From the NCBI RefSeq assembly GCF_051652165.1, contig NZ_JBOFTR010000002.1, positions 1 to 64,000 on the forward strand: 64,000 nucleotides of DNA, written 5' to 3'. Of this stretch, positions 24,971 through 34,065 are shown in pieces. Positions within the stretch are counted from its first letter, which is position 1. Every line of letters starts with the position of its first letter. Position numbers and translations under genes: made by a program. The stretch comes from Plesiomonas sp051652165. Its GTDB lineage: Bacteria; Pseudomonadota; Gammaproteobacteria; Enterobacterales; CAMTGL01. The notes beneath the pieces were generated by a model, which saw nothing but the letters and a program-made list of their open reading frames with translations, did no database searches and was not told the DNA's origin.

Positions 24971-26803
24971 ATGTGTGGAATTGTTGGCGCGGTAGCGCAG
25001 CGGGATGTTGCAGAGATTTTACTTGAAGGGTTGCGCCGTTTAGAGTATCGCGGTTATGACTCGGCAGGTGTTGCAGTCGTTAATGCACAAGGTGAGCTAC
25101 AGCGTATTCGCCGTTTGGGTAAAGTGCAGGTGCTGGCTGAGGCGATTGAGCAACAGCCGATTGTAGGCGGAACCGGTATTGCGCATACCCGTTGGGCTAC
25201 ACACGGTGAACCTTCTGAAGCGAATGCACATCCGCACACTTCTGAGTTTATTGCGGTGGTGCATAACGGCATTATCGAAAACTATGAGTCACTGCGCGCG
25301 CAACTGCGTGATCGGGGTTATGTGTTCAGTTCACAGACCGATACCGAGGTTATCGCACATTTAACGCACTGGGAGCTGACCGAGCACGGTGGCAGCCTGT
25401 TTGCAGCGGTGCAGCGGATGTTGCGCCAGCTCAGTGGTGCATACGGCACTGTGGTGATGGATTGCCGTGATCCGAGCCGCGTAGTGGTAGCACGTTCTGG
25501 CAGCCCGTTGGTCATTGGCTTAGGTCTGGGTGAGAACTTTATTGCCTCTGATCAGTTAGCGCTGCTGCCGGTAACCCGCCGTTTTATCTTTTTGGAAGAG
25601 GGTGATGTTGCCGAGGTGACACGCCGTGAGGTGAATATTGTCAACGCGCAGGGGCAGGCCGTTGATCGCGCGATTATTGAGTCGAGCGTGCAGCATGATG
25701 CTGGTGATAAAGGCCAGTTCCGGCACTATATGCAAAAAGAGATTTATGAGCAGCCGGTGGCGATAAAAAATACCCTTAAGGGGCGAATCAGCCATGGGTT
25801 AGTGGATTTAAGTGAGCTGGGTGAAGAGGCTGACCGCTTGCTGTCAGCTGTGCAGCATGTGCAGATTGTGGCGTGTGGTACGTCGTACCATGCGGGGGCA
25901 GTGGCGCGTTATTGGTTTGAGAGCATTGCCGGTGTTGCCTGTAATGTGGAGATCGCCTCTGAGTTTCGCTATCGTAAATCGGTACTGCGCCCTGGAAGTT
26001 TACTTATCACGTTATCGCAGTCGGGCGAAACGGCCGATACCCTTGCGGCGCTGCGTTTATCGAAAGAGCTGGGCTATTTGGGATCGCTGGCGGTATGTAA
26101 TGTGCCGGGTTCATCATTGGTGCGTGAGTCAGATTTATCGTTGATGACCCGCGCCGGTGCTGAGATTGGTGTAGCGTCGACCAAGGCATTTACTACCCAA
26201 TTAGCCGCATTGCTGCTACTGGTTGGGCGAATTGGCCGTTTACATCAGATGAGTGATGCACGTGAGCGTACGCTGGTGCAGGCGTTACAGGCACTGCCAA
26301 GCCGGATTGAGCAGATGTTGTCGTTCGATAAGGTGATTGAAAAGCTGGCGATGGATTTTAACGAGAAGCAACATGCGCTGTTTTTAGGGCGCGGTGATCA
26401 GTACCCGATTGCGATGGAAGGGGCGCTGAAACTCAAAGAGATCTCTTACATTCATGCCGAAGCTTATGCTGCCGGTGAGCTAAAACACGGCCCGCTGGCG
26501 CTGATTGATGCCGATATGCCGGTGATTGTGGTTGCACCGAATAATGAATTGCTGGAAAAACTTAAATCAAATATTGAAGAGGTGCGCGCACGCGGCGGTC
26601 AGCTGTATGTCTTTACCGCGCAGGATACCGATTTTACTGCGGCAGAAGGGATGAACATTATTCCGTTGCCACCCGTAGAAGATGATGTTGCACCGATTTT
26701 CTATACCATTCCTTTGCAATTGCTGTCTTATCACGTGGCAGTGAATAAGGGAACTGATGTCGATCAGCCGCGAAATCTGGCTAAATCGGTGACGGTGGAG
26801 TGA
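24971..26803 (+). CDS. glmS: Glutamine--fructose-6-phosphate aminotransferase (glucosamine-6-P synthase)
   Basis: GlmS converts fructose-6-phosphate and glutamine to glucosamine-6-phosphate, the first committed step to UDP-GlcNAc. The mature enzyme begins with the catalytic Cys of [11 protein letters not shown], so ATG 24971 is the true start; AAGGA lies 10 bases upstream. The glutaminase domain (1-240) has the [11 protein letters not shown] segment. Two SIS domains follow, with the sugar-phosphate loop SQSGETADT and the C-terminal lysine in NLAKSVTVE. There are 610 residues, one more than E. coli. No ribozyme is visible in the 102-bp leader. Confidence 0.98.
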   Translation: MCGIVGAVAQRDVAEILLEGLRRLEYRGYDSAGVAVVNAQGELQRIRRLGKVQVLAEAIEQQPIVGGTGIAHTRWATHGEPSEANAHPHTSEFIAVVHNGIIENYESLRAQLRDRGYVFSSQTDTEVIAHLTHWELTEHGGSLFAAVQRMLRQLSGAYGTVVMDCRDPSRVVVARSGSPLVIGLGLGENFIASDQLALLPVTRRFIFLEEGDVAEVTRREVNIVNAQGQAVDRAIIESSVQHDAGDKGQFRHYMQKEIYEQPVAIKNTLKGRISHGLVDLSELGEEADRLLSAVQHVQIVACGTSYHAGAVARYWFESIAGVACNVEIASEFRYRKSVLRPGSLLITLSQSGETADTLAALRLSKELGYLGSLAVCNVPGSSLVRESDLSLMTRAGAEIGVASTKAFTTQLAALLLLVGRIGRLHQMSDARERTLVQALQALPSRIEQMLSFDKVIEKLAMDFNEKQHALFLGRGDQYPIAMEGALKLKEISYIHAEAYAAGELKHGPLALIDADMPVIVVAPNNELLEKLKSNIEEVRARGGQLYVFTAQDTDFTAAEGMNIIPLPPVEDDVAPIFYTIPLQLLSYHVAVNKGTDVDQPRNLAKSVTVE

Positions 26804-26830
26804 TTGATAAGTCATATCACTATAATAAAA
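26768..26830 (+). other. Predicted attTn7 site at the glmS 3' end (empty)
   Basis: Tn7 targets the last codons of glmS, and the conserved ending NLAKSVTVE is intact here. Insertion would occur about 25 bp past the stop, inside the terminator. No Tn7 end sequence is seen, so the site looks empty, although the lateral flagellar cluster begins just downstream. Confidence 0.5.
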
Positions 26831-26857
26831 CCGCGGTTATCCGCGGTTTTATTATTT
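26822..26857. terminator. Bidirectional terminator between glmS and flhA
   Basis: AATAAAACCGCGG (26824-26836) pairs perfectly over 13 bp with its complement at 26841-26853 around loop TTAT. A/T tracts lie on both sides, so it can stop both glmS and the leftward flhA transcript. Confidence 0.92.
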
Positions 26858-26904
26858 GGTCAATCATGAGATTTACTTTGGGATGATGACGCGATAAAAA
26901 AGTC

Positions 26905-29010
26905 TCACCCCAAATTTCCTACTACTGACACATTCTTATCGTCAGGAATTTCATTAAACGATAGCACATTAAGACCTGGGGCACAGACACGGGCATAGCG
27001 TGATAATAATGGGCGTAACTGTGGCATGACCATGAGTAATGGTGCATGGCCTGCCATACGCATATTGTCGACTACTTGCGGTAAGCTGTATTGTAACTTT
27101 TCAATAACGCCAGGTTCGAGTGCAAAACCATCAAGCTGGACATGGCCGGCTTGTTGGGCCTGACTAAGAGCGCCTAAAAGAATACTCTCCAGTTCAGCGG
27201 CTAATGTAATCACAGGGATATCACTGCGATTGCCAACTAATTGATACAGTAATGGGCGACGTAGTGCACAACGCACATCAGCACACAGTAAAATCGGATC
27301 TTTAGTCAGTTCGGCTGACTCTAACAGAGAGTTAGTTATAGTGACAATATCGCGAAGTGACACATTTTCAGCGGCTAACTGACGAAATACTCGCAATAAT
27401 TGTTGTGGGTTGAGGCGTTGTTGCAACTCCTCAGCCATTTTAGCATCACTTTCTTGCAAACGATTGATGATCTGGCGCACTTCTGGGGGGCCCATCACCT
27501 CATCAATATAGTCATGAATAATTTTACTTACGTGCGTTGATAAAATAGTGGCATGATCTACAACTGTATAGCCATAGTTGACTGCGCGATCTTTGTTGTC
27601 TGGCTGAATCCATACAGCTTCCATCTGATAAGCAGGATCAGTGGTTAAAATACCATCGATATTGCCATAAACTTCGCCAGGATTGATGGCTAAAAGGTGG
27701 TTATCCTCTAACTCTGTATGAACAAGTACCGCTTCACGCAAACTGATACGGTATTCGTCTGGATTGAGTGTTAAATCATCGTGTACACGAATTTGTGGGA
27801 TAAGAAAACCGCGTGATTCAGATAAGGTTTTACGGATACCCGTCAGACGATTAAGCAATTCAGCGCCTTGACGCTGATCAATTAAATGCACCAATCTATA
27901 ACCGACCGCAATACTTAAGGTATAGACCGCCGGGATATCGTTGTTGCTGATCTCAGAGATTGTGCCAAATTCGGGTGATTGTATAAGGGCTTCTGCTCGA
28001 TGCAGATCACTGTCTTTTGTGTCACTTTCATGGTAGTGACGCATTTTCCAACCCGCGAGAGCAACAACGCCAGCAAAGGCGAAAAAGGCAAAATGCGGCA
28101 TGCCAGGTACTAAACCTAAGATCAGCATGATAGTGGCAACAACAAATAGCACCACTGGTGATGCCAACATTTGCCGACTAATTTGTTGAGAAAATGTGCC
28201 TTGATCTGTAACGCGGGTAACGATAATTGCAGCAGCAGTGGAAAGAAGCAATGATGGAATTTGGGCAACCAAACCATCACCAATCGTTAATAAAGCATAA
28301 GTTTGAAACGCATTGCTAAACGGCATGCCATGTTGGAATACCCCGATGCTGATCCCACCGATGATATTGATAAACAAAATTAACATGCCGGCGACAGCAT
28401 CACCGCGTACAAACTTGGATGTGCCGTCCATCGCGCCATAAAAATCGGCTTCGTTAGAGACATCTTCCCGACGGCGACGAGCTTGTTCGTGGTCAATTAA
28501 TCCAGCATTTAGATCGGCATCAATAGCCATCTGTTTGCCTGGCATCGCATCAAGGGTAAAACGTGCTCCTACCTCTGAGATCCGCTCCCCCCCTTTTGTC
28601 ACAACGACAAAGTTGATGATCATTAAGATGACAAAGACGACGATCCCGACAACATAGTTACTGCCAATAACGACTTCACCAAAAGCCTGGATAACCTTAC
28701 CTGCTGCATCCCCCCCTTCATGGCCATTGAGTAATACGACACGGGTTGAAGCCACGTTGAGACCAAGACGCAGTAATGTGGCGATCAGTAAGACCGTTGG
28801 AAATGAGGAGAAATCAAGCGGCCGTTTACTGTAGACGCTGACCAATAGAACCAAGAGCGCCAGTACAATATTGAAGGTGAAAAACATATCCAACAATAAT
28901 GGTGGAATAGGTAAAATCACCATGGCAAGCAAAACGAGCAGCATCAGTGGAATGCCGATTTGCCCTTGACGTAGGTAACGGGTGAATGTAGATAGTTTTA
29001 TAGACATCAT
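26905..29010 (-). CDS. flhA: Lateral flagellar export gate protein FlhA
   Basis: FlhA forms the nonameric ring of the flagellar type III export gate and receives chaperone-substrate complexes. About eight hydrophobic segments occupy residues 1-330. The conserved FHIPEP-type region includes AIDADLNAGLIDHEQARRRR near 165-185. The C-terminal cytoplasmic domain (about 350-701) follows. At 701 residues it is a typical length. It is the last gene of the fliMNPQR-flhBA operon. It resembles lateral (lfhA) proteins by context; there is no second copy in the window. Confidence 0.95.
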   Translation of the reverse strand: MMSIKLSTFTRYLRQGQIGIPLMLLVLLAMVILPIPPLLLDMFFTFNIVLALLVLLVSVYSKRPLDFSSFPTVLLIATLLRLGLNVASTRVVLLNGHEGGDAAGKVIQAFGEVVIGSNYVVGIVVFVILMIINFVVVTKGGERISEVGARFTLDAMPGKQMAIDADLNAGLIDHEQARRRREDVSNEADFYGAMDGTSKFVRGDAVAGMLILFINIIGGISIGVFQHGMPFSNAFQTYALLTIGDGLVAQIPSLLLSTAAAIIVTRVTDQGTFSQQISRQMLASPVVLFVVATIMLILGLVPGMPHFAFFAFAGVVALAGWKMRHYHESDTKDSDLHRAEALIQSPEFGTISEISNNDIPAVYTLSIAVGYRLVHLIDQRQGAELLNRLTGIRKTLSESRGFLIPQIRVHDDLTLNPDEYRISLREAVLVHTELEDNHLLAINPGEVYGNIDGILTTDPAYQMEAVWIQPDNKDRAVNYGYTVVDHATILSTHVSKIIHDYIDEVMGPPEVRQIINRLQESDAKMAEELQQRLNPQQLLRVFRQLAAENVSLRDIVTITNSLLESAELTKDPILLCADVRCALRRPLLYQLVGNRSDIPVITLAAELESILLGALSQAQQAGHVQLDGFALEPGVIEKLQYSLPQVVDNMRMAGHAPLLMVMPQLRPLLSRYARVCAPGLNVLSFNEIPDDKNVSVVGNLG

Positions 29011-29018
29011 CTCTTCGC

Positions 29019-30134
29019 TTAGTGGCGCAACTCTGGCGGAATGGTTAATTCAGGCAAGGGTGGAGGGGGTAAACCGCGTCCGAGCCGGTACTCTTCTAGA
29101 TGGAAAACATAAGTCAGAATATGGGCGACGGCGGTATATAGCCCCGCGGGGATCTCTTGCCACTCTTTAGTGGAGTAATACACCGCTCTTGTTAAGGGGG
29201 GAACATTAACAATCGGGCAATGATGTTGACGAGCAAGTTGCTGCATTTGCAATGCCATTGTGTCTACGGCTTTGGCCAGTACAAAGGGGGCTTCGGCTTT
29301 ATTTTGATCATACTTTAGTGCCACTGCATAGTGAGTTGGGTTTGTGATGATGACATCCGCTTGAGGGATCACTTTATGCATTCGGCGCATAGCCATTTGG
29401 CGCTGTAAGTTACGAATCCGTGATTTTATTTGCGGATTACCATCGCTATTTTTGTGCTCTTCTTTAACTTCCTGCTTACTCATTTTGAGTTTTTTGATGT
29501 ATTGCCACTGAGTGTAAGGGAGATCAAGCAGGGCTATTAGCAGTAAAGCGAGCCCATATAGCAATACGGTTGACCAGATAAGATCAAGTGTTAAGGTGAT
29601 GGCAGTGCCGATATCACGGTGTTGTAGGCTCAGTAATATCTGTATTTTATCGCCAATAACTGCCCACAGTGTTAATGCGATCAGTGCCGTTTTGAGTACG
29701 CTTTTTATTAGCTCGGCAATCGATTGTGAAGAGAACATGCGGCCCATTCCACTGATAGGGTTGAGCTTAGAGAATTTAGGTTGTAATGATTCGATACTCA
29801 CATTCCAGCCACCACGCAACACATTGCCAATGAGGGCAATTAACATAAGAAGGCTCAATGGGGCAAGCAGTGCCCAACTCATGGCAGACAAACTTTCACC
29901 AAGGTGTTTGAAGGCCAGTTGTGGATCAAAAATCTCTTGCTTACTTAATGTCAAGTTATAGCGCATGCTATTTGTTAGTAGGTTACCTAAGATTCCACTA
30001 AATGCAGATAACGTGACTGTTCCTCCGAGCACTAACAGTGCGGTTACTAACTCGCGAGAACGTGGTAAGTTCCCCTCTTTTCGGGCTTTATCTAACCGTT
30101 GCCCGGTGGGTTTTTCGCTCTTATCTCCGCTCAT
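29019..30134 (-). CDS. flhB: Lateral flagellar export switch protein FlhB
   Basis: FlhB changes export specificity from rod/hook proteins to filament proteins after it cleaves itself. The self-cleavage motif NPTH is at residues 265-268. Four transmembrane segments precede it, and the C-terminal cytoplasmic domain has a basic linker (KKLKMSKQEVKEEHKN) and a proline-rich end. Its 371 residues suit the family. The start overlaps the fliR stop by 4 bp, and flhA follows after 8 bp. Confidence 0.95.
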   Translation of the reverse strand: MSGDKSEKPTGQRLDKARKEGNLPRSRELVTALLVLGGTVTLSAFSGILGNLLTNSMRYNLTLSKQEIFDPQLAFKHLGESLSAMSWALLAPLSLLMLIALIGNVLRGGWNVSIESLQPKFSKLNPISGMGRMFSSQSIAELIKSVLKTALIALTLWAVIGDKIQILLSLQHRDIGTAITLTLDLIWSTVLLYGLALLLIALLDLPYTQWQYIKKLKMSKQEVKEEHKNSDGNPQIKSRIRNLQRQMAMRRMHKVIPQADVIITNPTHYAVALKYDQNKAEAPFVLAKAVDTMALQMQQLARQHHCPIVNVPPLTRAVYYSTKEWQEIPAGLYTAVAHILTYVFHLEEYRLGRGLPPPPLPELTIPPELRH

Positions 30135-30922
30135 GGTGTACCTGCTTGTGGCGGGGTGTAAATTGTTGCCAATAAGTTGAGTACTTCGCGGCTAAATTGG
30201 GTAAAGTTTTCTGGTACGCTAGAGAGTGTTAAGCCAATACTGAGTACACCACACATGAGAGTCATCGGGAATCCGAGTGCGTAAATGTTAAGTTGCGGTG
30301 CTGCACGAGTCATAATCCCAAAGGTTAAATTTACCAATAACATGGCGGCAATCGCAGGTAAGGCGAGCAATAAGGCAGCCCCAATCATCCAACCAAACAT
30401 ATCTATTATCTGTTGCAGGGCGATATCTGACAGCATGCTACCAACTGGAATGGCGCTAAAGCTGCGTACTAGAATATCGAGTACAACAAGATGGCCGTTT
30501 AGGGCGAAAAACAGCAAGGAAATATACATTTGGTACATCACCCCAAGTACCGCAGAACTAATACCATTGACCGGATCATTCATCATTGCCATGCCAAGCC
30601 CCATCTGCATAGAGAGCAGTTGCCCTAAGGTGGTGAATACAGCAAACAAAATATCAATGACTAATCCAAGCAGTGCGCCAATGATCATTTGTTGTAGCGC
30701 ATAAAAAATCGCCAGCAGTGAGAAAGGGTCAACAGAGGGCATTGTAGGCATCAAGGGGGCCGCAACGACACTGATTAACAGTGCCAACCCAATGCGTACT
30801 TGAATAGGAATTTGTGGATTACCAAATAAAGGCATGACTAAAAAAGCGGCTGTTAAGCGGAAAAATGGCCACCACAGCATGCCTATCCAAGCGGTAATCT
30901 CGGCAGCACTTAAGGTCAACAT
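30131..30922 (-). CDS. fliR: Lateral flagellar export protein FliR
   Basis: FliR is a core membrane component of the flagellar export gate, assembling with FliP and FliQ into a helical channel. The 263-residue protein is almost wholly hydrophobic with about six membrane segments; LTFGIMTRAAPQLNIYALGFP is the family signature. It overlaps flhB by 4 bp (ATGA type) and lies 24 bp after fliQ, so the pair is translationally coupled. Confidence 0.94.
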   Translation of the reverse strand: MLTLSAAEITAWIGMLWWPFFRLTAAFLVMPLFGNPQIPIQVRIGLALLISVVAAPLMPTMPSVDPFSLLAIFYALQQMIIGALLGLVIDILFAVFTTLGQLLSMQMGLGMAMMNDPVNGISSAVLGVMYQMYISLLFFALNGHLVVLDILVRSFSAIPVGSMLSDIALQQIIDMFGWMIGAALLLALPAIAAMLLVNLTFGIMTRAAPQLNIYALGFPMTLMCGVLSIGLTLSSVPENFTQFSREVLNLLATIYTPPQAGTP

Positions 30923-30946
30923 CAGGTTAGCATCCAGTGAGACTCA

Positions 30947-31216
30947 TCAGCCGATTAAGGTTGGAATATCAAGAAAAATCTGAGTGAACAGATCGTGTAA
31001 GGTCGTTAACATCCATGATCCAGAAAACCCTATCATTGCGAGCATCACTAAAAATCGTGGTAAGAATGACAAGGTTTGTTCATTAATTTGGGTTGCGGCT
31101 TGAAAGATGCTAACGATTAAACCAACCACTAAACTTGGCAGCACTAAAATACAGACCATCGTTGCAATGACAGTCAGGGCTTGGCCGAAAATAATAGCGA
31201 TAACAGTGGTATCCAT
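30947..31216 (-). CDS. fliQ: Lateral flagellar export protein FliQ
   Basis: FliQ is a small export-gate component with two membrane helices. It is 89 residues long, the exact length of the family, with the PSLVVGLIVSIFQAATQINE motif that follows the first helix and TLSFLPR before the second. It lies 15 bp after fliP and 24 bp before fliR. Size, sequence and position leave little doubt. Confidence 0.95.
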   Translation of the reverse strand: MDTTVIAIIFGQALTVIATMVCILVLPSLVVGLIVSIFQAATQINEQTLSFLPRFLVMLAMIGFSGSWMLTTLHDLFTQIFLDIPTLIG

Positions 31217-31231
31217 AATTATCCTATTTGA

Positions 31232-31969
31232 TCAACCAAAGCTGGCACTGAGTGTACCTACGGTCATCGCCCAACCATCAACGAGTACAAAAATCATTAA
31301 CTTAAAGGGTAATGAGATAATCAGTGGCGATAACATCATCATCCCCATCGCCATCAGTACGCTAGAGACCACCATATCGATAATGAGAAAGGGGATGAAA
31401 AGCATAAAACCAATTTGGAATGATGTTTTGAGTTCACTGAGCACAAAAGCAGGCATCAGAATAAGAAAATCTACTTTTTCTGGTGGTGTTGCGCGTGATT
31501 CACCTGCAATATCGAGTAACTGCTGGAGATCACTTTCGCGTGTTTGTGCCAACATAAATTTGCGTAAGGGCTTTTCTGCTTGGGCGGCGGCTTGTTTTAA
31601 CGTTAGCGTTTCATTTTGATAGGGTTCAAACGCATTGACATAAATATCATTAAATACAGGACGCATAATAAATAGCGTTAACGTTAAGGCAATGCCAATT
31701 AAGATCCGATTCGGTGGGCTTTGTTGTAGACCAAGAGCCTGACGCAAGATAGCTAAGACAATAATAATGCGGGTAAAGCTGGTGGTCATTAGCAGCATTG
31801 TTGGCAGAAATGACAGCGCCGTCATTAGCAGTAAAATTTGTAGCTTGACGCTGTACTCTTGTGCGCCATCGGCTTGCGGCGTTACGGTTAGCAGGCCAAT
31901 ACCATTATTTGCCGCAAAGACAGGATGCGCAAGTAGGCACAATAGCAGAAATAACCCAAGTTTACGCAT
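31232..31969 (-). CDS. fliP: Lateral flagellar export protein FliP
   Basis: FliP forms the pentameric core of the export channel. The N-terminus ([19 protein letters not shown]) is a cleavable signal peptide. It is followed by membrane segments, with [20 protein letters not shown] and the C-terminal [16 protein letters not shown] as family signatures. It has 245 residues, as in E. coli. The ATG shares one base with the fliN stop (TGATG). The fliO gene that often precedes fliP is absent, as in other lateral clusters. Confidence 0.95.
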   Translation of the reverse strand: MRKLGLFLLLCLLAHPVFAANNGIGLLTVTPQADGAQEYSVKLQILLLMTALSFLPTMLLMTTSFTRIIIVLAILRQALGLQQSPPNRILIGIALTLTLFIMRPVFNDIYVNAFEPYQNETLTLKQAAAQAEKPLRKFMLAQTRESDLQQLLDIAGESRATPPEKVDFLILMPAFVLSELKTSFQIGFMLFIPFLIIDMVVSSVLMAMGMMMLSPLIISLPFKLMIFVLVDGWAMTVGTLSASFG

Positions 31970-32334
31970 CAGTGGGATAACTCTTTGAGCATATTATCGC
32001 TGTCTACTACGTTTGTTAGACGCAGACCGTATTTGTTATTGACGATCACCACTTCAGCATGACCAAGTAGCGTGCCGTTGACTTTGACATCCATCGGTTC
32101 ACCGTTGAGTTTATCTAACTCGATGACTGTGCCACGGCTAATGCTCATAAGATCACCAATCATTAACTCTGTACTGCCCACTTCTAAAGTCAGTTTTACA
32201 GGAATGTTACGGATAAACTTCATGTCCGTTGGGTAGTTGGCTGTCTCCGGTGTGGAGGAGGGGGTGTCTGTAGCCAAATCGCCTATATCGAGATCGTTTA
32301 GATCCAGATTTAAATCATTTAGGGTTTCGGACAT
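31969..32334 (-). CDS. fliN: Lateral flagellar switch protein FliN
   Basis: FliN forms the lower part of the C-ring, which sets the direction of motor rotation. The C-terminal SpoA domain (about 45-118) is clear, with [20 protein letters not shown] and [10 protein letters not shown]. The first 35 residues are an acidic, Asp/Leu-rich linker ([19 protein letters not shown]) typical of FliN. There are 121 residues. It sits 72 bp after fliM and overlaps fliP by one base. Confidence 0.94.
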   Translation of the reverse strand: MSETLNDLNLDLNDLDIGDLATDTPSSTPETANYPTDMKFIRNIPVKLTLEVGSTELMIGDLMSISRGTVIELDKLNGEPMDVKVNGTLLGHAEVVIVNNKYGLRLTNVVDSDNMLKELSH

Positions 32335-32406
32335 CGAAGATTCCTTGCAGTGACAAAAAATGGGACATCATGTGTATTCCCAGCAGTGGCTGGGCAGTGA
32401 AATGAT

Positions 32407-33315
32407 TTAGGTCGATGTCGATGTATCAAGGACATCATCAACCCGCAATACTAAATTGCCGTTACGTTCGGCAATACGTGCTTTGAACAGTGGGCTATTT
32501 CCAGCACGTACTGTCAGTTGCGATGGCATCTCTACTGAGATCACATCACCAATTTGTAAATCCATTACCTCACCTAAGGTGAGAGATTTTTCGCATAAGA
32601 TTGTTTTTAAGTGCAATGGAACTTGTTGTAGCCGCTCTTCTACTTTTGCTTGTAGAGTTGGATCTAGCTCTACACTTGCCTCTTCAGTGGTCGGGGTGCG
32701 TAAAAATTCCAGCCCGTTAAACGGCAGCGAAATATCAAACCAACCGGTATGTTCACCTATCTGAAGCGAGAAACGGCAGATCTGAAACAGCGGTTGGTTG
32801 GCAATACTGCTGTTAAGATGCAGTGATTGTTGCTGCGTTATTTGGCTATGCCAGTGGGTTTGGTTGTGCCAGCACTCATCAAATAAGGCGAGTAATTGGC
32901 GGAAAATTCGATCAACTAAACGTAATTCGGTATCACTCATCTCGCTGCGCCGACGTACACTGGTTCCTTTCCCACCAAAAAACAGATCTGCCATCAAAAA
33001 GAGTAAGTTTCCGTCCATTGCAATTAGGCCGCACATCTCATGCGGTTCAACAAGAAACTCATGCTGGCTATTAGGCTTTGGAATTGAGGCTAAGTATTCG
33101 TGCAGCTTTAAGGTCTCTTGTTGCTCAAAATGAAAATTCACCGGTTTACGCAGCAAACTGAAAAAAAACTGTTTAGCAGAACGCTCGAAACGCTGGCAGA
33201 TAGTATCGAGTGTGGCTTGTAGCAGCCCTATCCTGTGCTCTGGGTTTGCCAGATCAAAAGGTTTGATATGCGCCTGTTCGCTAGGGGAGATAATTTTTCG
33301 TTTCGTTGTTTTCAT
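32407..33315 (-). CDS. fliM: Lateral flagellar switch protein FliM
   Basis: FliM sits in the middle of the C-ring, between FliG and FliN. The middle CheC-like domain (about 40-200) and a C-terminal SpoA domain (about 225-295, with LGEVMDLQIGDVISVEMP) are visible. At 302 residues it is shorter than most polar FliM proteins. It lacks the usual N-terminal CheY-binding peptide (an LSQxEIDALL-type motif), so direct control by phospho-CheY is uncertain. It is the first gene of the leftward operon, behind a sigma-54 promoter. Confidence 0.93.
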   Translation of the reverse strand: MKTTKRKIISPSEQAHIKPFDLANPEHRIGLLQATLDTICQRFERSAKQFFFSLLRKPVNFHFEQQETLKLHEYLASIPKPNSQHEFLVEPHEMCGLIAMDGNLLFLMADLFFGGKGTSVRRRSEMSDTELRLVDRIFRQLLALFDECWHNQTHWHSQITQQQSLHLNSSIANQPLFQICRFSLQIGEHTGWFDISLPFNGLEFLRTPTTEEASVELDPTLQAKVEERLQQVPLHLKTILCEKSLTLGEVMDLQIGDVISVEMPSQLTVRAGNSPLFKARIAERNGNLVLRVDDVLDTSTST

Positions 33316-33393
33316 TTCGGCTCACCTGGCAACGTCTCACCGGGTTTTCTTGACCGCAAAACTCGGTGTTTATAATAAGTAAGGTCTACTTAA

Positions 33394-33410
33394 TGCAAAT
33401 TCTTTGCCAG
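33394..33410 (-). promoter_or_regulatory. Sigma-54 promoter of the fliMNPQR-flhBA operon
   Basis: On the minus strand the sequence CTGGCAAAGAATTTGCA carries TGGCA at -24 and TTGCA at -12, with the exact GG-N10-GC spacing. It ends about 80 bp upstream of fliM. Confidence 0.8.
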
Positions 33411-33592
33411 TTTTTAGTCAACCAATGGTGGTTTGAGTGTGTTGTTGGTGGGGATATAACTGGGCGTGATTGCAATAGCTATGTCATTTTTTTGACTAAA
33501 CTCGCAAAGGTTAGATGCCTGCCAGCCGAACAGTGAGTATTTATTGACAAGTGACAAAGAATAGTCGGTATGGCTAAAGGGGGGCTTCATTA

Positions 33593-33609
33593 CTGGCACG
33601 TTACTTGCT
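33593..33609 (+). promoter_or_regulatory. Sigma-54 promoter of the fliEFGHIJ operon
   Basis: CTGGCACGTTACTTGCT is a perfect match to the YTGGCACGNNNNTTGCW consensus, with GG at 33595-33596 and GC at 33607-33608. It lies about 95 bp upstream of fliE. Confidence 0.9.
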
Positions 33610-33702
33610 TTTTAAACAACACGTAAAACGGTCAGAGCACTTCTGGCCGTTTCCTTGTTTATCAAAGCCTTGTTTGTCAAAGAATGTCGGAGAGTTCGCG
33701 TT

Positions 33703-34050
33703 ATGTACCACACCGCCCCCGGAATACAGAACACCTTGGCCCAGATGGAAGCTATAAAATCACAAATTAATATTGGTAGCCACACAGAAAAGGTGGCTGC
33801 TAATCCATTGACTACTTCTGGTATGCAAGAGCCAAGTTTCCGGGTGGCACTGACTCAAGCGGTGAATCGCGTTGATGATTTAGGTAAAACAGCAAAAGAC
33901 ATGGTGACTGCTGTAGATACTGGCGTTAGCCAAGATTTAGTGGGGGCGATGATTGCCAGTCAAAAGGCGAGTTTATCCTTTACAGCATTAGTTCAAGTGC
34001 GGCAGAAATTGATGACTGCCTATGATGATGTTATGAAAATGCCGGTCTAA
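33703..34050 (+). CDS. fliE: Lateral flagellar basal-body protein FliE
   Basis: FliE connects the MS-ring to the rod and is the first rod component exported. I start it at ATG 33703 (115 residues), with GGAGAG eight bases before. The C-terminal half carries the family pattern FRVALTQAVNRVDDLGKTAK and the closing KLMTAYDDVMKMPV. It starts the fliEFGHIJ operon, about 95 bp after a perfect sigma-54 promoter, and precedes fliF by 15 bp. Confidence 0.93.
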   Translation: MYHTAPGIQNTLAQMEAIKSQINIGSHTEKVAANPLTTSGMQEPSFRVALTQAVNRVDDLGKTAKDMVTAVDTGVSQDLVGAMIASQKASLSFTALVQVRQKLMTAYDDVMKMPV

Positions 34051-34065
34051 CAGTGGGATCTTGAC

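Larger units (their letters stand above)
33316..33702. other. Divergent fliM-fliE control region lacking lafK
   Basis: The 387-bp region holds two facing sigma-54 promoters, listed separately, and no gene. In Aeromonas and Vibrio parahaemolyticus lateral clusters the sigma-54 activator lafK sits between these operons. Here no reading frame of that size exists. Confidence 0.75.

Noticed and set aside
26800..26900. Tn7 or Tn7-like insertion at attTn7
   Set aside because: The glmS end is intact and no Tn7 end repeats or tns genes are visible downstream.
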